Positions 24,401 through 31,813 of a stretch of DNA of 32,395 bases are shown one piece after another. This stretch comes from an uncultured bacterium (GTDB taxonomy: Bacteria; Verrucomicrobiota; Lentisphaeria; Oligosphaerales; Oligosphaeraceae): assembly GCA_902776645.1 (NCBI GenBank), contig CACYQT010000060.1, forward strand, positions 1 to 32,395. The letters run 5' to 3'. A program made the position numbers and the translations under genes. Below the pieces are notes generated by a model. That model was not told where the DNA came from. It searched no databases and worked only from the letters and a program-made list of their open reading frames with translations. The stretch's first letter is position 1, and each line of letters begins with the position of its first letter.

Positions 24401-25544
24401 TCCGTGCAAGGCGGCGCTCCATCTGCACAGCGGCGATGTCCTGATCAGCTATCCCTACGGCAACAACGCCGAACGGAAAGACGGCTATGCGAGATCGCCG
24501 GACGACGAATTGTTCAGGGCGCTGGCGGACGCGTACAAGGAAGGCTACGACGGCGAAATCAGCCATATGAATTCATGCGACTGGTATCAAGTCGACGGCG
24601 AGGCTCCGGACTGGCAGTACCGTTATACGGGGACACTTGCATTGACTGTCGAACTGTCGCTATGCAAGGAGCCTGCCTGGCTGGAGAACTGCGAAGACGC
24701 ATGGAGGCGGCATCAGGCGGGATTCTCGACATGGCTGAACGACGCATTGGTCATCATCGGCGCCAAAGACAAGACTCGTTCCATCACGCTCAACGAAGGC
24801 GTGAAAGTGACGGCCGTGGCTGATTTCAAACGTCTTATGCCTGACGAGGAAGGCAAGCTGTCCATTGTGGCGAAAGGCGTCGCCATGAATGCGTCCGGCG
24901 GGGCGTGCGTCATGAACGTGGCCTGCGAGAGCGGCATGGCGGCGGAAAACATGGGACAGCTGCCAGACGGATGCATCGGTTTGAGAACGGAAAGCGACGG
25001 ATCTGTCTCATGGTTGATGTATTCGCTGAAGACGGAGTTGGACGAAGTGCTGAATATCGGCCTCCGACCGACGGACGGCCTGAATGAAAACGACCATATC
25101 GTGTCGCTTGTCGCATTGACGGGCAAGGGGGAATATCTCATGTTCCGCCGTCAGATTCTGCTGGCGGAGAAACGGTCGTTCTCATGGCAGCTGGCCAGGG
25201 GGTGGAATTTCCTTTCGTCGCCGTTGCTGGGCGAGGCGTTGAATGTCGGAAGACCTTGCCAGATAGTGTCTTGGAACGGGACGAGATACACGGACGCGAC
25301 GGATTTGCAGGCCGTTGATTTCACGCCGTGCAAGGCCTTCTGGGTGTATTCGCCGTGCAAGCAGCCGATGGCGGTTGACGGCCGCATGGGATTCGCCGAA
25401 CCGACGTTGAAAAAAGGCTGGAACGCCGTCGGCGGGCTGTACTGCCGTACATTGGACGGCAGCGTCTATACCACGGATGGGAACAACGGCTCTTATACAA
25501 AATTCATGCTGCCCGGCATGGGATATTGGATTTTTATTAGATAA
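21414..25544 (+). CDS. Secreted C25 (gingipain-type) and M14 (zinc carboxypeptidase) fusion protease
   Basis: 1376 aa. A signal peptide or anchor (residues 3-22) and a gingipain-like propeptide (about 75-250) precede a C25 caspase-fold domain with YYLGHG (catalytic H494) and ASFCCSSANF (nucleophile C526 or C527) followed by GGAIGFFGAT. An EF-hand or dockerin-like loop lies at 725-736 (D725, D727, D729, E736). The M14 domain spans about 810-1120: zinc ligands H874 and E877 (IHGDE), substrate Arg in MNRSFP (R941), third ligand H1005 (LHLHSG ... YPYG), catalytic E1080 (TVELS). All key residues of both enzymes are present. The C-terminus has a Trp/Gly-rich domain with ARGWNFLSSPLL and KKGWNAVGGLY. 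It probably cuts inside proteins and trims the ends outside the cell. The stop abuts TGCTGAA heptamers. Confidence 0.88.
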   Translation: MKRWLCIFVAVLLLFILAGGNWLAPRRAKPLVDASAKAEGIRPQQISISQKQTAPSAVNQKADVSQNKTTQTAVAHRQGYEAFRVTLLSAVPGRTRFRFELGEYTVEEENVDGKTYSRVQLDGAWPSMVKGRPALPVIRRDFVVAKGRKAHFRVIDVQEDRVACAPPKPSVGEQPKTAEIPPVEEDASVYGGDGVYPAEAVAADERYVIRGAEGMSVSIHPMRYDFHDGVMVVTRSFKAEITEDDAEAEDYAMRDDEWNFRCLLASRFKNANLLRGGEAGGVIGTLLFIVPDAWAYRLAPFAIWKERLGNAVIVAGYPSAMGEGVDALADYIRNAYYDSLVSHVVIFGDRGNIPPYETSKKPESPGTYMPTTDTPYAWVDGDDLYADMFISRMAVSTGAELSAVCGKIMAYEQSTDDGVWRGTGVFIGSDEIGTSGISEGVRDAEFLEMERPKLLEGNAIEVGKKLYATERTITTNVIGTTLNEGCSLVYYLGHGLSNQWTTGRFQNSHAAALHNGGMLPFVASFCCSSANFAFTNTSLGEAFLRNADGGAIGFFGATAEVYWNPPIFAMRRMTDDILKRQSASRLTCQGAYTCSAIMAGLDYLKTTGSADWSGTSEFFAKQMHLLGDSSALGRMGGGRKCAVALSRLAATSQIVATVTWADTGEPVVGAAVCIRTADGASRHAVRSGDDGTATLPMFNRMASVMVSDGNWGCVETDIDIMWVLDADADGLVSNAEAIAYLNSLDRTTTTAEHLAAVAEAWERGGGLSMTSRMTATRGAVVTATARNRSRDDAALREPGGPEPPVNTRTATPMVYWTIDGLNSRLDELCLRYPEYCQLAYVGRSVEGRDIMALRLSCFDGDGACPELMVAAGIHGDERISTWMAMRLTESILEDLETGGADSFYRPLLARCALWIIPAMNPDGASAARPRRYNAKNHDMNRSFPDGALQSLGTFANGDSMMTGGYVPTADHVPGVNRFPASEVPETTAFMRFCMEHPCKAALHLHSGDVLISYPYGNNAERKDGYARSPDDELFRALADAYKEGYDGEISHMNSCDWYQVDGEAPDWQYRYTGTLALTVELSLCKEPAWLENCEDAWRRHQAGFSTWLNDALVIIGAKDKTRSITLNEGVKVTAVADFKRLMPDEEGKLSIVAKGVAMNASGGACVMNVACESGMAAENMGQLPDGCIGLRTESDGSVSWLMYSLKTELDEVLNIGLRPTDGLNENDHIVSLVALTGKGEYLMFRRQILLAEKRSFSWQLARGWNFLSSPLLGEALNVGRPCQIVSWNGTRYTDATDLQAVDFTPCKAFWVYSPCKQPMAVDGRMGFAEPTLKKGWNAVGGLYCRTLDGSVYTTDGNNGSYTKFMLPGMGYWIFIR

Positions 25545-25631
25545 TGCTGAATGCTGAATGCTGAATGCTGAATGCTGAATTATAAATTGTTAATTGTTAA
25601 TTGTTAATTGTTAATTGTTAATTGTTAATTG
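25545..25631. repeat. Back-to-back heptamer arrays between converging genes (TGCTGAA x5, TTAATTG x6)
   Basis: Five exact TGCTGAA units (25545-25579) start the base after the + strand protease stop. After a 10-bp link, six exact TTAATTG units (25590-25631) end inside the last codons of cysA on the - strand; the last unit supplies its TAA stop (25625-25627). TGCTGAA carries a stop only on the + strand, and TTAATTG carries TAA on both. No hairpin terminator is seen between the two genes. Confidence 0.95.
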
Positions 25632-26602
25632 AAAGTTCGTTTGACGATGGGGGAGGCGAAAAGCCGTTCCTGCGGAACGGCTTGCAGCTGCTCGAACTGC
25701 TCATGGGGGATGGCGGCGGTGAAGGGGCGGCCGTCCGCGTCGTCCAGTTCGATCTGGACCAGCTGACCGGCGGTGCGGATGGAACGGACGACGACGGGCA
25801 GCGATTGTTCCGTCGCTTCGCGGGACAAACGGATTTCATGCGGCCGCGCGTAATATTCCTTCCCGTTGATTTTCAAGGTGTTGACAAAGCCGAGAAAGTC
25901 GCAGACAAACGGCGAGACGGGATGGTTGTAGAGGGCGTCCGGCGAACCGGCCTGCTGGATCTGGCCGTTGTTGACGAGAACGATCCGGTCCGCCACGTCG
26001 AGAGCCTCCTCCTGGTCATGGGTGACGAAAATCGTCGTGACGCCTAGATCGTGGTGGCGGTCGCGAAGCCAACGGCGGAGTTCGAGACGGACTTTTGCGT
26101 CCAGAGCTCCAAATGGCTCGTCGAGAAGGAGATATTTCGGATCAATGGCGAGAACTCGTGCGAGGGCGACGCGCTGCCGCTGCCCGCCGGAGAGTTCCGA
26201 CGGAAGGCGTTTGGCGATCCAGTCCAGCTGGATGAGATTGAGCAGGAAATTGACTTTTTCGCGGATTTGCTCTTCCGACGGTCGTTCCGCCCGCGGTTTC
26301 GCGCGGAGACCGAAGGCGATGTTCTCGAAGACGGAAAGATGGCGGAAGAGGGCGTAATGCTGGAAGACGAAGCCGACGCGGCGGGCGGACGGCGGGATGT
26401 CCTGCGTGGAGACGCCGTCGCAGATGACGTCTCCGCTGTCGGGCGCTTCGAGTCCCGCGATGATGCGGAGGAGCGTCGTTTTTCCGCAGCCGGAGGGGCC
26501 GAGCAGGGCGACGAGTTCGCCATCGTCGACGTTCAGCGAGATGCCGTTGAGGACGCGCGTGCCCGCGTAGGATTTATGGATGTCTTTGACTTGGATGCTC
26601 AT
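25625..26602 (-). CDS. cysA: Sulfate/thiosulfate ABC transporter ATPase
   Basis: 325 aa. Walker A GPSGCGKT (35-42), Q-loop VFQHYALF, signature [12 protein letters not shown] (137-148), Walker B YLLLDE (157-162), D-loop, and H-loop VTHDQEE are all present. The C-terminal TOBE-like part ([23 protein letters not shown]) matches the CysA group. It powers sulfate or thiosulfate import through CysT and CysW. It begins 6 bp after the cysW stop. Its last residue and stop (AAT TAA) lie within the TTAATTG array. Confidence 0.93.
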   Translation of the reverse strand: MSIQVKDIHKSYAGTRVLNGISLNVDDGELVALLGPSGCGKTTLLRIIAGLEAPDSGDVICDGVSTQDIPPSARRVGFVFQHYALFRHLSVFENIAFGLRAKPRAERPSEEQIREKVNFLLNLIQLDWIAKRLPSELSGGQRQRVALARVLAIDPKYLLLDEPFGALDAKVRLELRRWLRDRHHDLGVTTIFVTHDQEEALDVADRIVLVNNGQIQQAGSPDALYNHPVSPFVCDFLGFVNTLKINGKEYYARPHEIRLSREATEQSLPVVVRSIRTAGQLVQIELDDADGRPFTAAIPHEQFEQLQAVPQERLFASPIVKRTFN

Positions 26603-26608
26603 GATCGG

Positions 26609-27466
26609 TCAATGATGTTGTGTAGGGAGTACGGGCGTGCGCCCTTTTCGTTTCCGTATGTCGGTAATGGTTCTGGCTGCGAGGGATACGAGGCCGAGCA
26701 GGGCGAGCAGGGAGGCGGCGGCGCTGGCGGCGGAGAGCTCCCCGTCCTGGAAGAGGGCCTCCACATGGAGCGGCAGCGTGTTCGTGCGGCCGCGGATGTT
26801 TCCGGAGACGACGGCGACGGCGCCGAACTCGCCCATGGCGCGGGCCGTGCAGAGGATCGTTCCGTAGAGAAGGCCCCATTTGATTTCGGGCAGCGTGATC
26901 TTCCAGAAGATGCGGAGCCATCCCGCGCCGAGAAGGCGCGCGGCGTCCTCTTCATCGCGGCTGTGGCCTTCCATGAGCGGAATCAGCTCCTTCGCGACGA
27001 ACGGCATCGTGACGAAAAGCGTCGCGAGAAGCAGGCCGGGGAAGGCGAAGATGATTTTGCAGCCATGGGCCTCCAGCCATGCGCCGCAGGGACTGTTCTT
27101 GCCGAGCAGAAGAATGAAAAGGAGTCCGACGACGACGGGCGAGACGGAGAACGGGAGGTCGAGAACGGCCATGATGAGCCGTTTGCCCGGCAGTTTCAGA
27201 TGGGTGACGCCCCACGCGAGGCAGATTCCGATCACGACGTTCAGCGGGACGGCGCATAGCGCGATGAGCAGCGTCAGTTTGATGGCGTGGCGTGTGTCGG
27301 AGGAACGGAAAACCGTTTGGAACGTGGACATTCCGTCTGCGCAGGCCTGCGCGATGACGCTGGCGAACGGCAGCATGATGAGCAGCGCCACATGGAGGAA
27401 GGCGAAGGCGATGAGCAGCCGTCGCGCCCACGTCGGTTCAGAAATGGAAGTCGGCGTGTGTTTCAT
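26609..27466 (-). CDS. cysW: Sulfate ABC transporter permease CysW
   Basis: 285 aa with about six membrane spans. The binding-protein-dependent transport (EAA) loop reads DEEDAARLLGAGWLRIFWK followed by ITLPEIKWGLLYG, and ARAMGEFGAVAVVSGNIRG is characteristic of the CysT/CysW pair. The ATG at 27466 overlaps the cysT stop as ATGA and has GAGGAA upstream, so the two permeases are translationally coupled. Longer in-frame extension upstream was rejected, since it would run into cysT in another frame. Confidence 0.93.
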   Translation of the reverse strand: MKHTPTSISEPTWARRLLIAFAFLHVALLIMLPFASVIAQACADGMSTFQTVFRSSDTRHAIKLTLLIALCAVPLNVVIGICLAWGVTHLKLPGKRLIMAVLDLPFSVSPVVVGLLFILLLGKNSPCGAWLEAHGCKIIFAFPGLLLATLFVTMPFVAKELIPLMEGHSRDEEDAARLLGAGWLRIFWKITLPEIKWGLLYGTILCTARAMGEFGAVAVVSGNIRGRTNTLPLHVEALFQDGELSAASAAASLLALLGLVSLAARTITDIRKRKGRTPVLPTQHH

Positions 27467-28257
27467 GGTCGTTTCCTCTGGAGGGCGTTGATGGCGGCGA
27501 GCATGATGAAGGAGACGAGCAGCATGGCGGTGGCGAGAATCGCCGCGCCGTCGTAATCGTAGCTTTCGAGGGCGTGGACGATGCGCAACGGGAGGATTTC
27601 GGATTCGCCCGGAATGTTGCCTGCGATGAAGATGACGGAGCCGTATTCGCCGAGGCCGCGCGCGAAGGCCATGGAGAAGCCTGTGAGAATGGCGGGCCGC
27701 AACGACGGGAGGATGACGCGGCGGAACGTGTAGAACCGCGACGCGCCAAGGCAGGCCGCGGCCTCCTCTTCGGCCGTGTCGAGATTTTCGATGATGGGCT
27801 GCAACGTCCTGATGACGAAGGGGATGCCGACGAATACAAGCGCGACGAAAATGCCGTTGACGCTGTAGGCGACCTTCACGCCCAACGGCTCCAGGCAGGC
27901 CCCGATCCAGCCGCGGGGGCTGTAGAGGCCGCAGATGGCGATGCCCGCGACGGCGGTCGGCAGCGCGAACGGCAGGTCGATCCAAAGTTCCAAAAATTTG
28001 CGACCAGGGAACTTGTATCGCGCAAGCGTCCACGCCACGGGAAGTCCGACAATCGTGTTGAAGAGAGCCGCGAGAAACGCCTGCCCGAAACTGACCTTGA
28101 AGGCGGCGATGGTTTCGGCGGACGTCAGGACGCGGCGGAACTCCTGCGGCGACAGCTGCGCCGTCCGGATGGCGAGGGCGGCCATCGGCAGCAGGATCAG
28201 CATGCCCATGTAGGCCATGCCGATGCCGAACATTAGGCTGTGTTTGCGCGTGTCCAC
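27463..28257 (-). CDS. cysT: Sulfate ABC transporter permease CysT (CysU)
   Basis: 264 aa with about six membrane spans. LPFALPTAVAGIAICGLYSP and the EAA loop EEEAAACLGASRFYTFRRV followed by ILPSLRPAILTG, then ARGLGEYGSVIFIAGNIPG, are diagnostic for CysT. The start is not certain: GTG at 28257 gives a full first span but has no clear ribosome site, and ATG at 28233 would shorten it by eight residues. A nonamer repeat fills the gap from the binding-protein gene. Confidence 0.9.
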   Translation of the reverse strand: MDTRKHSLMFGIGMAYMGMLILLPMAALAIRTAQLSPQEFRRVLTSAETIAAFKVSFGQAFLAALFNTIVGLPVAWTLARYKFPGRKFLELWIDLPFALPTAVAGIAICGLYSPRGWIGACLEPLGVKVAYSVNGIFVALVFVGIPFVIRTLQPIIENLDTAEEEAAACLGASRFYTFRRVILPSLRPAILTGFSMAFARGLGEYGSVIFIAGNIPGESEILPLRIVHALESYDYDGAAILATAMLLVSFIMLAAINALQRKRP

Positions 28258-28264
28258 GGGCTGG

Positions 28265-28317
28265 AAAAGCGACGAAAGCGACGAAAGGGACGAAAGGGAC
28301 AGAAGGGATAAAAGCGA
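28265..28317. repeat. Polypurine nonamer array inside the sulfate operon
   Basis: About five units of the type GCGACGAAA / GGGACGAAA / GGGACAGAA / GGGATAAAA fill the gap between sbp and cysT. The end (GCGACTA) abuts the sbp stop. Here the array lies within an operon and carries no in-unit stop on the coding strand, unlike the other arrays. Confidence 0.8.
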
Positions 28318-29316
28318 CTAGCGTTTCATAATCTGATCGAAGAGGGCGTCTGAGGCGAAATGCTTGGCGTGGGCTTTGGCCCAGCCGCCGAATTCGTCTC
28401 GGATGTTCACGAGCGTCAGCTCCTTGAACGGCACAAGAAGCGACGCGTCAATGGTTTGCGGACGGGAGGCGCGGTAGAAGTGCTTTGCGCAGATCGCCTG
28501 CGCGGCGGGCGTGTAGAGAAAATCCAGATAGTCCTTCGCAAGCTGCTGCGTGCCATGCTTTTCGACATTCGCGTCCACGATGGCGACGGACGGTTCGGCC
28601 AAAATGCTGATGGACGGGCAGACGATTTCGAACTCCTCCTTCGGATAGTCGCGGAGGGCGAGCAGCGCTTCGTTCTCCCATGCGAGCAGGACGTCGCCTT
28701 TGGCGCGTTGCGCGAACGTAAGCGTCGCGCCGCGGGCGCCCGTGTCGAGCACGGGAACATGGCGGAAGAGCTGCTTCATGTAGTCGATGACGTTCGCTTC
28801 ATCATGATTGAACTGCCTGTCCGCCCACGCCCATGCGGCGAGATAGTTCCAACGTGCTCCGCCGGAGGTCTTTGGATTCGGCGTGATGACTTCGACGCCT
28901 TCCTTCACGAGATCGCCCCAGTCATGGATCCCTTTCGGATTCCCTTTGCGGACCAGAAAGACGACGGTCGAATAGTAGGGTGTGCTGTGTTCGGGGAGGC
29001 GTTCCTGCCAGTCCGCCGGAAGAAGCTTCGCCTGCGTGGAGAGGATGTCGATGTCATAGCCCAACGCGAGTGTCACGACATCCGCCTCCAGCCCGTCGAT
29101 GACGGCTCGGGCCTGCTTGCCGGAGCCGCCGTGGGACTGTTCGAGATGGACGGGCTGCCCGTACTGCGCGGCGAACGCCTGGTTGATCTCCTTGTAGAGC
29201 TCCCGCGTGGGATCGTAGGAGACGTTGAGGAGCGTCGGTGTCTTGTCGGTTGAATCTGAACAGGATACGAGAAAAACCAGCAGCAGGGGGATGGTGGCGA
29301 GAAGTCGTGTCTTCAT
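28318..29316 (-). CDS. sbp: Sulfate-binding lipoprotein of the ABC transporter
   Basis: 332 aa. A signal peptide ends in lipobox LVSC with lipidated C19, so the protein is tethered to a membrane. [37 protein letters not shown] and [12 protein letters not shown] are hallmarks of the Sbp/CysP group that binds sulfate in the cleft; [19 protein letters not shown] is the second conserved block. Sulfate and thiosulfate forms cannot be told apart here. It follows the aldolase-like gene by 26 bp without an evident ribosome site and precedes cysT. Confidence 0.93.
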   Translation of the reverse strand: MKTRLLATIPLLLVFLVSCSDSTDKTPTLLNVSYDPTRELYKEINQAFAAQYGQPVHLEQSHGGSGKQARAVIDGLEADVVTLALGYDIDILSTQAKLLPADWQERLPEHSTPYYSTVVFLVRKGNPKGIHDWGDLVKEGVEVITPNPKTSGGARWNYLAAWAWADRQFNHDEANVIDYMKQLFRHVPVLDTGARGATLTFAQRAKGDVLLAWENEALLALRDYPKEEFEIVCPSISILAEPSVAIVDANVEKHGTQQLAKDYLDFLYTPAAQAICAKHFYRASRPQTIDASLLVPFKELTLVNIRDEFGGWAKAHAKHFASDALFDQIMKR

Positions 29317-29342
29317 GGCGCGTTGATGATGATGCGTTTGCC

Positions 29343-30638
29343 TCAGGGAATCAGATTGAACGCTTTGACGAGATCCGCGATCTCTTTGTCCGTAATGGGT
29401 TTCATGCCGCCGAGAGCTCTTGCGCTGATGGTGGCCTTGGCGGAGTATTCGGCGACTTCCATGCGGTCGTAGGCCTGGAGCAGGCTATTGCCGGTCGTGA
29501 ACAGGCAGTCGTTTTCGATGATGATGACGGGATAGCGCGGGGAGAGCTTGTCCGTAATGGCGTCGATGTTGCGGAAATGTTCGCCGAAGGGGAAGGCGGG
29601 AATTTCGCGGAGAAGGATGTAGCTTTCGGGAATGACGCGCGGGTCGAAATGTTCGTGGGAGACGGCGTATCCCATGAGGTTGGGAGGATTGGAGATGATG
29701 AGGGAGTTGATGTCGGGCTCTTTGTCGAAAATGGCCTTGAAGAACCATGCGGCGGAGCTGAGCTGTTTGCCGTTTTCGTATGCAAGTCCTTTGACGAGAA
29801 CGAGATCATCCGGTTCGATGGTGCCTCTGTCCACGCCGGAGGGCGTGATGAGGAAGCTGTCGTTGTCAAGACGGACGGCGAATGTGCCTTCCGTGGAGGT
29901 GAAGAGCTGCTGGCGGTAGGCGCGGTGGATGAGCAGCGTCATCTGGTAGCGCATTTCCAGTTCCTCGCTGGAGTGGGTATCCGGCATGAAGGGATGGAAT
30001 TCGTGGTTGCGGTCGAGGCCATGGAATTCCAAGTCGGTCTCGTTCAGATATTTGGGTTCACCGACACGAATGGCGGAACTGATGAGACGCGCGCAGAAAT
30101 CCAATGTTTCAAAACGCTGGAAGGCTTGCAGCAGCGTGGAGCCGACGCAGCATGCGCCGTGGTTCTCCAGCAGGATCGTGCTGTGGCCGGCCGCAAACGC
30201 CGCGGCGACATTTTTGCCAAGTGCTTCGCTGCCAGGAACTTCGTAGGGGGCGTAGCCGACCGTGCCGCAGATGCGTTTGGCGGTCGGGTGGACGTATGTG
30301 TTGGGGATCTGGCCCGCGACGGAGAAGGAGACGAGCGCTGGCGGATGGGCGTGGAGCAGGGCGCGGACGTCGCGGCGCATTTTGTAGACGGCGCGATGGA
30401 AGGGATATTCGGAAGAGGGCTTGTGGCGGCCGACGATGGTTCCGTCCGCTTTGACGCAGACGATGTCTTCGCGTTGGAGGGTGCCTTTGTCGATGCCGCC
30501 GGGGCTGATCCACATGTCGCCATTGTCATCCAGAATGGACAGGTTGCCACCGCTGGTGGTGGTCATGCCGTATCCGTAGATGCGTTTCATGAATTCGACG
30601 ATTTGGTCTTTTGGGTGTGCGTAGTTGATTTTTTCCAT
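29343..30638 (-). CDS. Two-domain class II aldolase/adducin-like protein; second domain lacks all active-site residues
   Basis: 431 aa made of two copies of the class II aldolase fold. In copy one (1-200), SSEYPFH has the acid/base Glu (E77), HAH gives two metal ligands (H96, H98) and ENHG the third (H160), so it can be active. In copy two (220-431) the aligned positions are A296, I315/N317 and D377 (SSAAWFF, ISNPP, ENDCLF): no catalytic or metal residue is left. This looks like a tandem duplication with a pseudoenzyme half. Substrate unknown; L-fuculose-phosphate aldolase and the methylthioribulose-phosphate dehydratase MtnB belong to the superfamily. It precedes the sulfate transporter by 26 bp, so a link to sulfur metabolism is possible. 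AAGGAGG gives a very strong ribosome site. Confidence 0.87.
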   Translation of the reverse strand: MEKINYAHPKDQIVEFMKRIYGYGMTTTSGGNLSILDDNGDMWISPGGIDKGTLQREDIVCVKADGTIVGRHKPSSEYPFHRAVYKMRRDVRALLHAHPPALVSFSVAGQIPNTYVHPTAKRICGTVGYAPYEVPGSEALGKNVAAAFAAGHSTILLENHGACCVGSTLLQAFQRFETLDFCARLISSAIRVGEPKYLNETDLEFHGLDRNHEFHPFMPDTHSSEELEMRYQMTLLIHRAYRQQLFTSTEGTFAVRLDNDSFLITPSGVDRGTIEPDDLVLVKGLAYENGKQLSSAAWFFKAIFDKEPDINSLIISNPPNLMGYAVSHEHFDPRVIPESYILLREIPAFPFGEHFRNIDAITDKLSPRYPVIIIENDCLFTTGNSLLQAYDRMEVAEYSAKATISARALGGMKPITDKEIADLVKAFNLIP

Positions 30639-30689
30639 GATTGCCTCCTTGAAATTGGCATAAGACTGAAAACAATTGCCAATAAATAT

Positions 30690-30717
30690 AATATAGGTAA
30701 GGCGGTAATCAATCCAA
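30690..30717 (-). promoter_or_regulatory. Candidate promoter of the aldolase-sulfate operon
   Basis: On the minus strand TTGGAT (30712-30717), 16 bp, TATATT (30690-30695), about 50 bp before the start at 30638. No riboswitch-like structure was recognised in the short leader. Confidence 0.35.
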
Positions 30718-30754
30718 CATGGTCAATTTTGTCATGTTTTGTCTTGTTTGTTTT

Positions 30755-30776
30755 TGCGCAAGGCGGAGCTTGCGCA
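30755..30776. other. 8-bp inverted repeat, with a copy at 31780-31802
   Basis: TGCGCAAG and CTTGCGCA flank GCGGAG. Nearly the same palindrome lies after the second headless pilin gene (31780-31802). Each copy sits downstream of one of the duplicated genes, but their order relative to the hairpin terminators differs. Confidence 0.55.
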
Positions 30777-30787
30777 TCTCCATACGC

Positions 30788-30828
30788 AAAAAAAAGCCCC
30801 GCTCGGCAGGAAAACTGCCGACGGGGCT
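30788..30828 (-). terminator. Terminator after the first headless H-X9-DG gene
   Basis: Read on the minus strand: AGCCCCG-TCGGCAG / CTGCCGAG-CGGGGCT with a TTTTC loop, followed by T8. A near copy lies at 31693-31732, so the terminator was duplicated along with the gene. Confidence 0.88.
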
Positions 30829-30892
30829 GAGATGTCAGGAGATGTCGCGCATATGCGCGACGGTCACGCAGGAGCGTGCCCCTCCCTTGTCA

Positions 30893-31501
30893 TTAGTTGT
30901 CAAGCATCTTGGTGGTGGCTTCGGTCATCATTTCGATCAAGGCCTGCGTAACGGCGTTGCCGTTCTTGGAGTCCCACATGTTGCCGCCGTTGCCGTAGGT
31001 GTTGTGCGGCTTCATGGCCTGGACATGGCCGTCGGCGAAACCGAAGTTGGTCAGGTTGTTGTGGTTGATCATGGAGAAGTGCTCGTTGGAGCCGGCGGTA
31101 CCACCAGTGCTGCTCCAGAAGTACGGGTCGTTACGACGGTTGGTTTCACCAAACCAGATGAGGGAGGAAGCGGCCTTGAAATCGGAGATCTTGGTCCTGT
31201 GGCCCGTGCCCCAGTGCGGGATCGGGAAGCGGGAGTTGGTGTTGTTCGTGAAGTTTTCGATGGTGTACGCGCCATGGGCGGTGTAGGTGCGGTAGATGTC
31301 GCCGGGGATGCCGTCCAAGTCGCTTCTCTGGTATGCGGCGGCGCCGACATTGGAGTTCTTCGGGCAGAGGTAGGCCTTCTTGTCGCCGACGTACGGGTAG
31401 ATCCACTGGAGCCAGTTGCCGTTCCAGCCGGTGGCGTCGTAGGTGTTGCCGATGGCGAAGCACATGCTCTGGTTCAGGGTGAACATGACGATCCGTTTCA
31501 T
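30893..31501 (-). CDS. H-X9-DG protein without prepilin helix ('headless'), copy 1
   Basis: 202 aa. HNNLTNFGFADG is an exact H-X9-DG motif, and YPYVGDKKAYLCPKNSN matches the central part of the prepilin-type H-X9-DG proteins. The N-terminus starts MKRIVMFTLNQSMCFAIGN, that is, at the point where full-length relatives have the 'MKQ' that follows the pilin helix; compare [11 protein letters not shown] in the gene at 19170. There is no FTLVE signal and no signal peptide. The upstream 190 bp are AT-rich and contain no pilin helix in any frame. A strong AGGAG with an 11-nt spacer precedes the ATG. It either stays inside the cell or uses another exit. Confidence 0.85.
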   Translation of the reverse strand: MKRIVMFTLNQSMCFAIGNTYDATGWNGNWLQWIYPYVGDKKAYLCPKNSNVGAAAYQRSDLDGIPGDIYRTYTAHGAYTIENFTNNTNSRFPIPHWGTGHRTKISDFKAASSLIWFGETNRRNDPYFWSSTGGTAGSNEHFSMINHNNLTNFGFADGHVQAMKPHNTYGNGGNMWDSKNGNAVTQALIEMMTEATTKMLDN

Positions 31502-31610
31502 TTGTCTTTTTTCTCCTTTTGGTTGTTTTAACTAGGGGACGAAAATCATATTCATGAAAATCAATACATATCGATATTCATCTATAATATATTAATTTTT
31601 CATTAATACT

Positions 31611-31638
31611 ATTATAATGACAAATGAAAAGCTTGCAA
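31611..31638 (-). promoter_or_regulatory. Candidate promoter of headless copy 1
   Basis: On the minus strand TTGCAA (31633-31638), 16 bp, TATAAT (31611-31616, an exact consensus -10). It would give a leader of about 100 nt. 31502-31690 is otherwise AT-rich without genes. Confidence 0.45.
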
Positions 31639-31692
31639 ATAAAAAAATGAATAAAAATTAATTTTTTTTAATATGGGGGTGGAGAAAGGCGC

Positions 31693-31732
31693 AAAAAAAG
31701 CCCCGCCGGCAGTGGAAAACTGCCGACGGGGC
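31693..31732 (-). terminator. Terminator after headless copy 2
   Basis: On the minus strand: GCCCCG-T-CGGCAG / CTGCCG-G-CGGGGC around a TTTTCCA loop, followed by T7. It separates the two tandem genes transcriptionally. Confidence 0.88.
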
Positions 31733-31813
31733 GTTCATGATCTTGCGCAGGACAGAGCCCGCGTCATCTTCATGCTGTATGCGCAAAGGCGGAGCTTGCG
31801 CATCTTCATGTCA

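Noticed and set aside
29238..30830. 530-codon + strand ORF
   Set aside because: Opposite strand of the aldolase gene and the sbp start; composition of a shadow frame.
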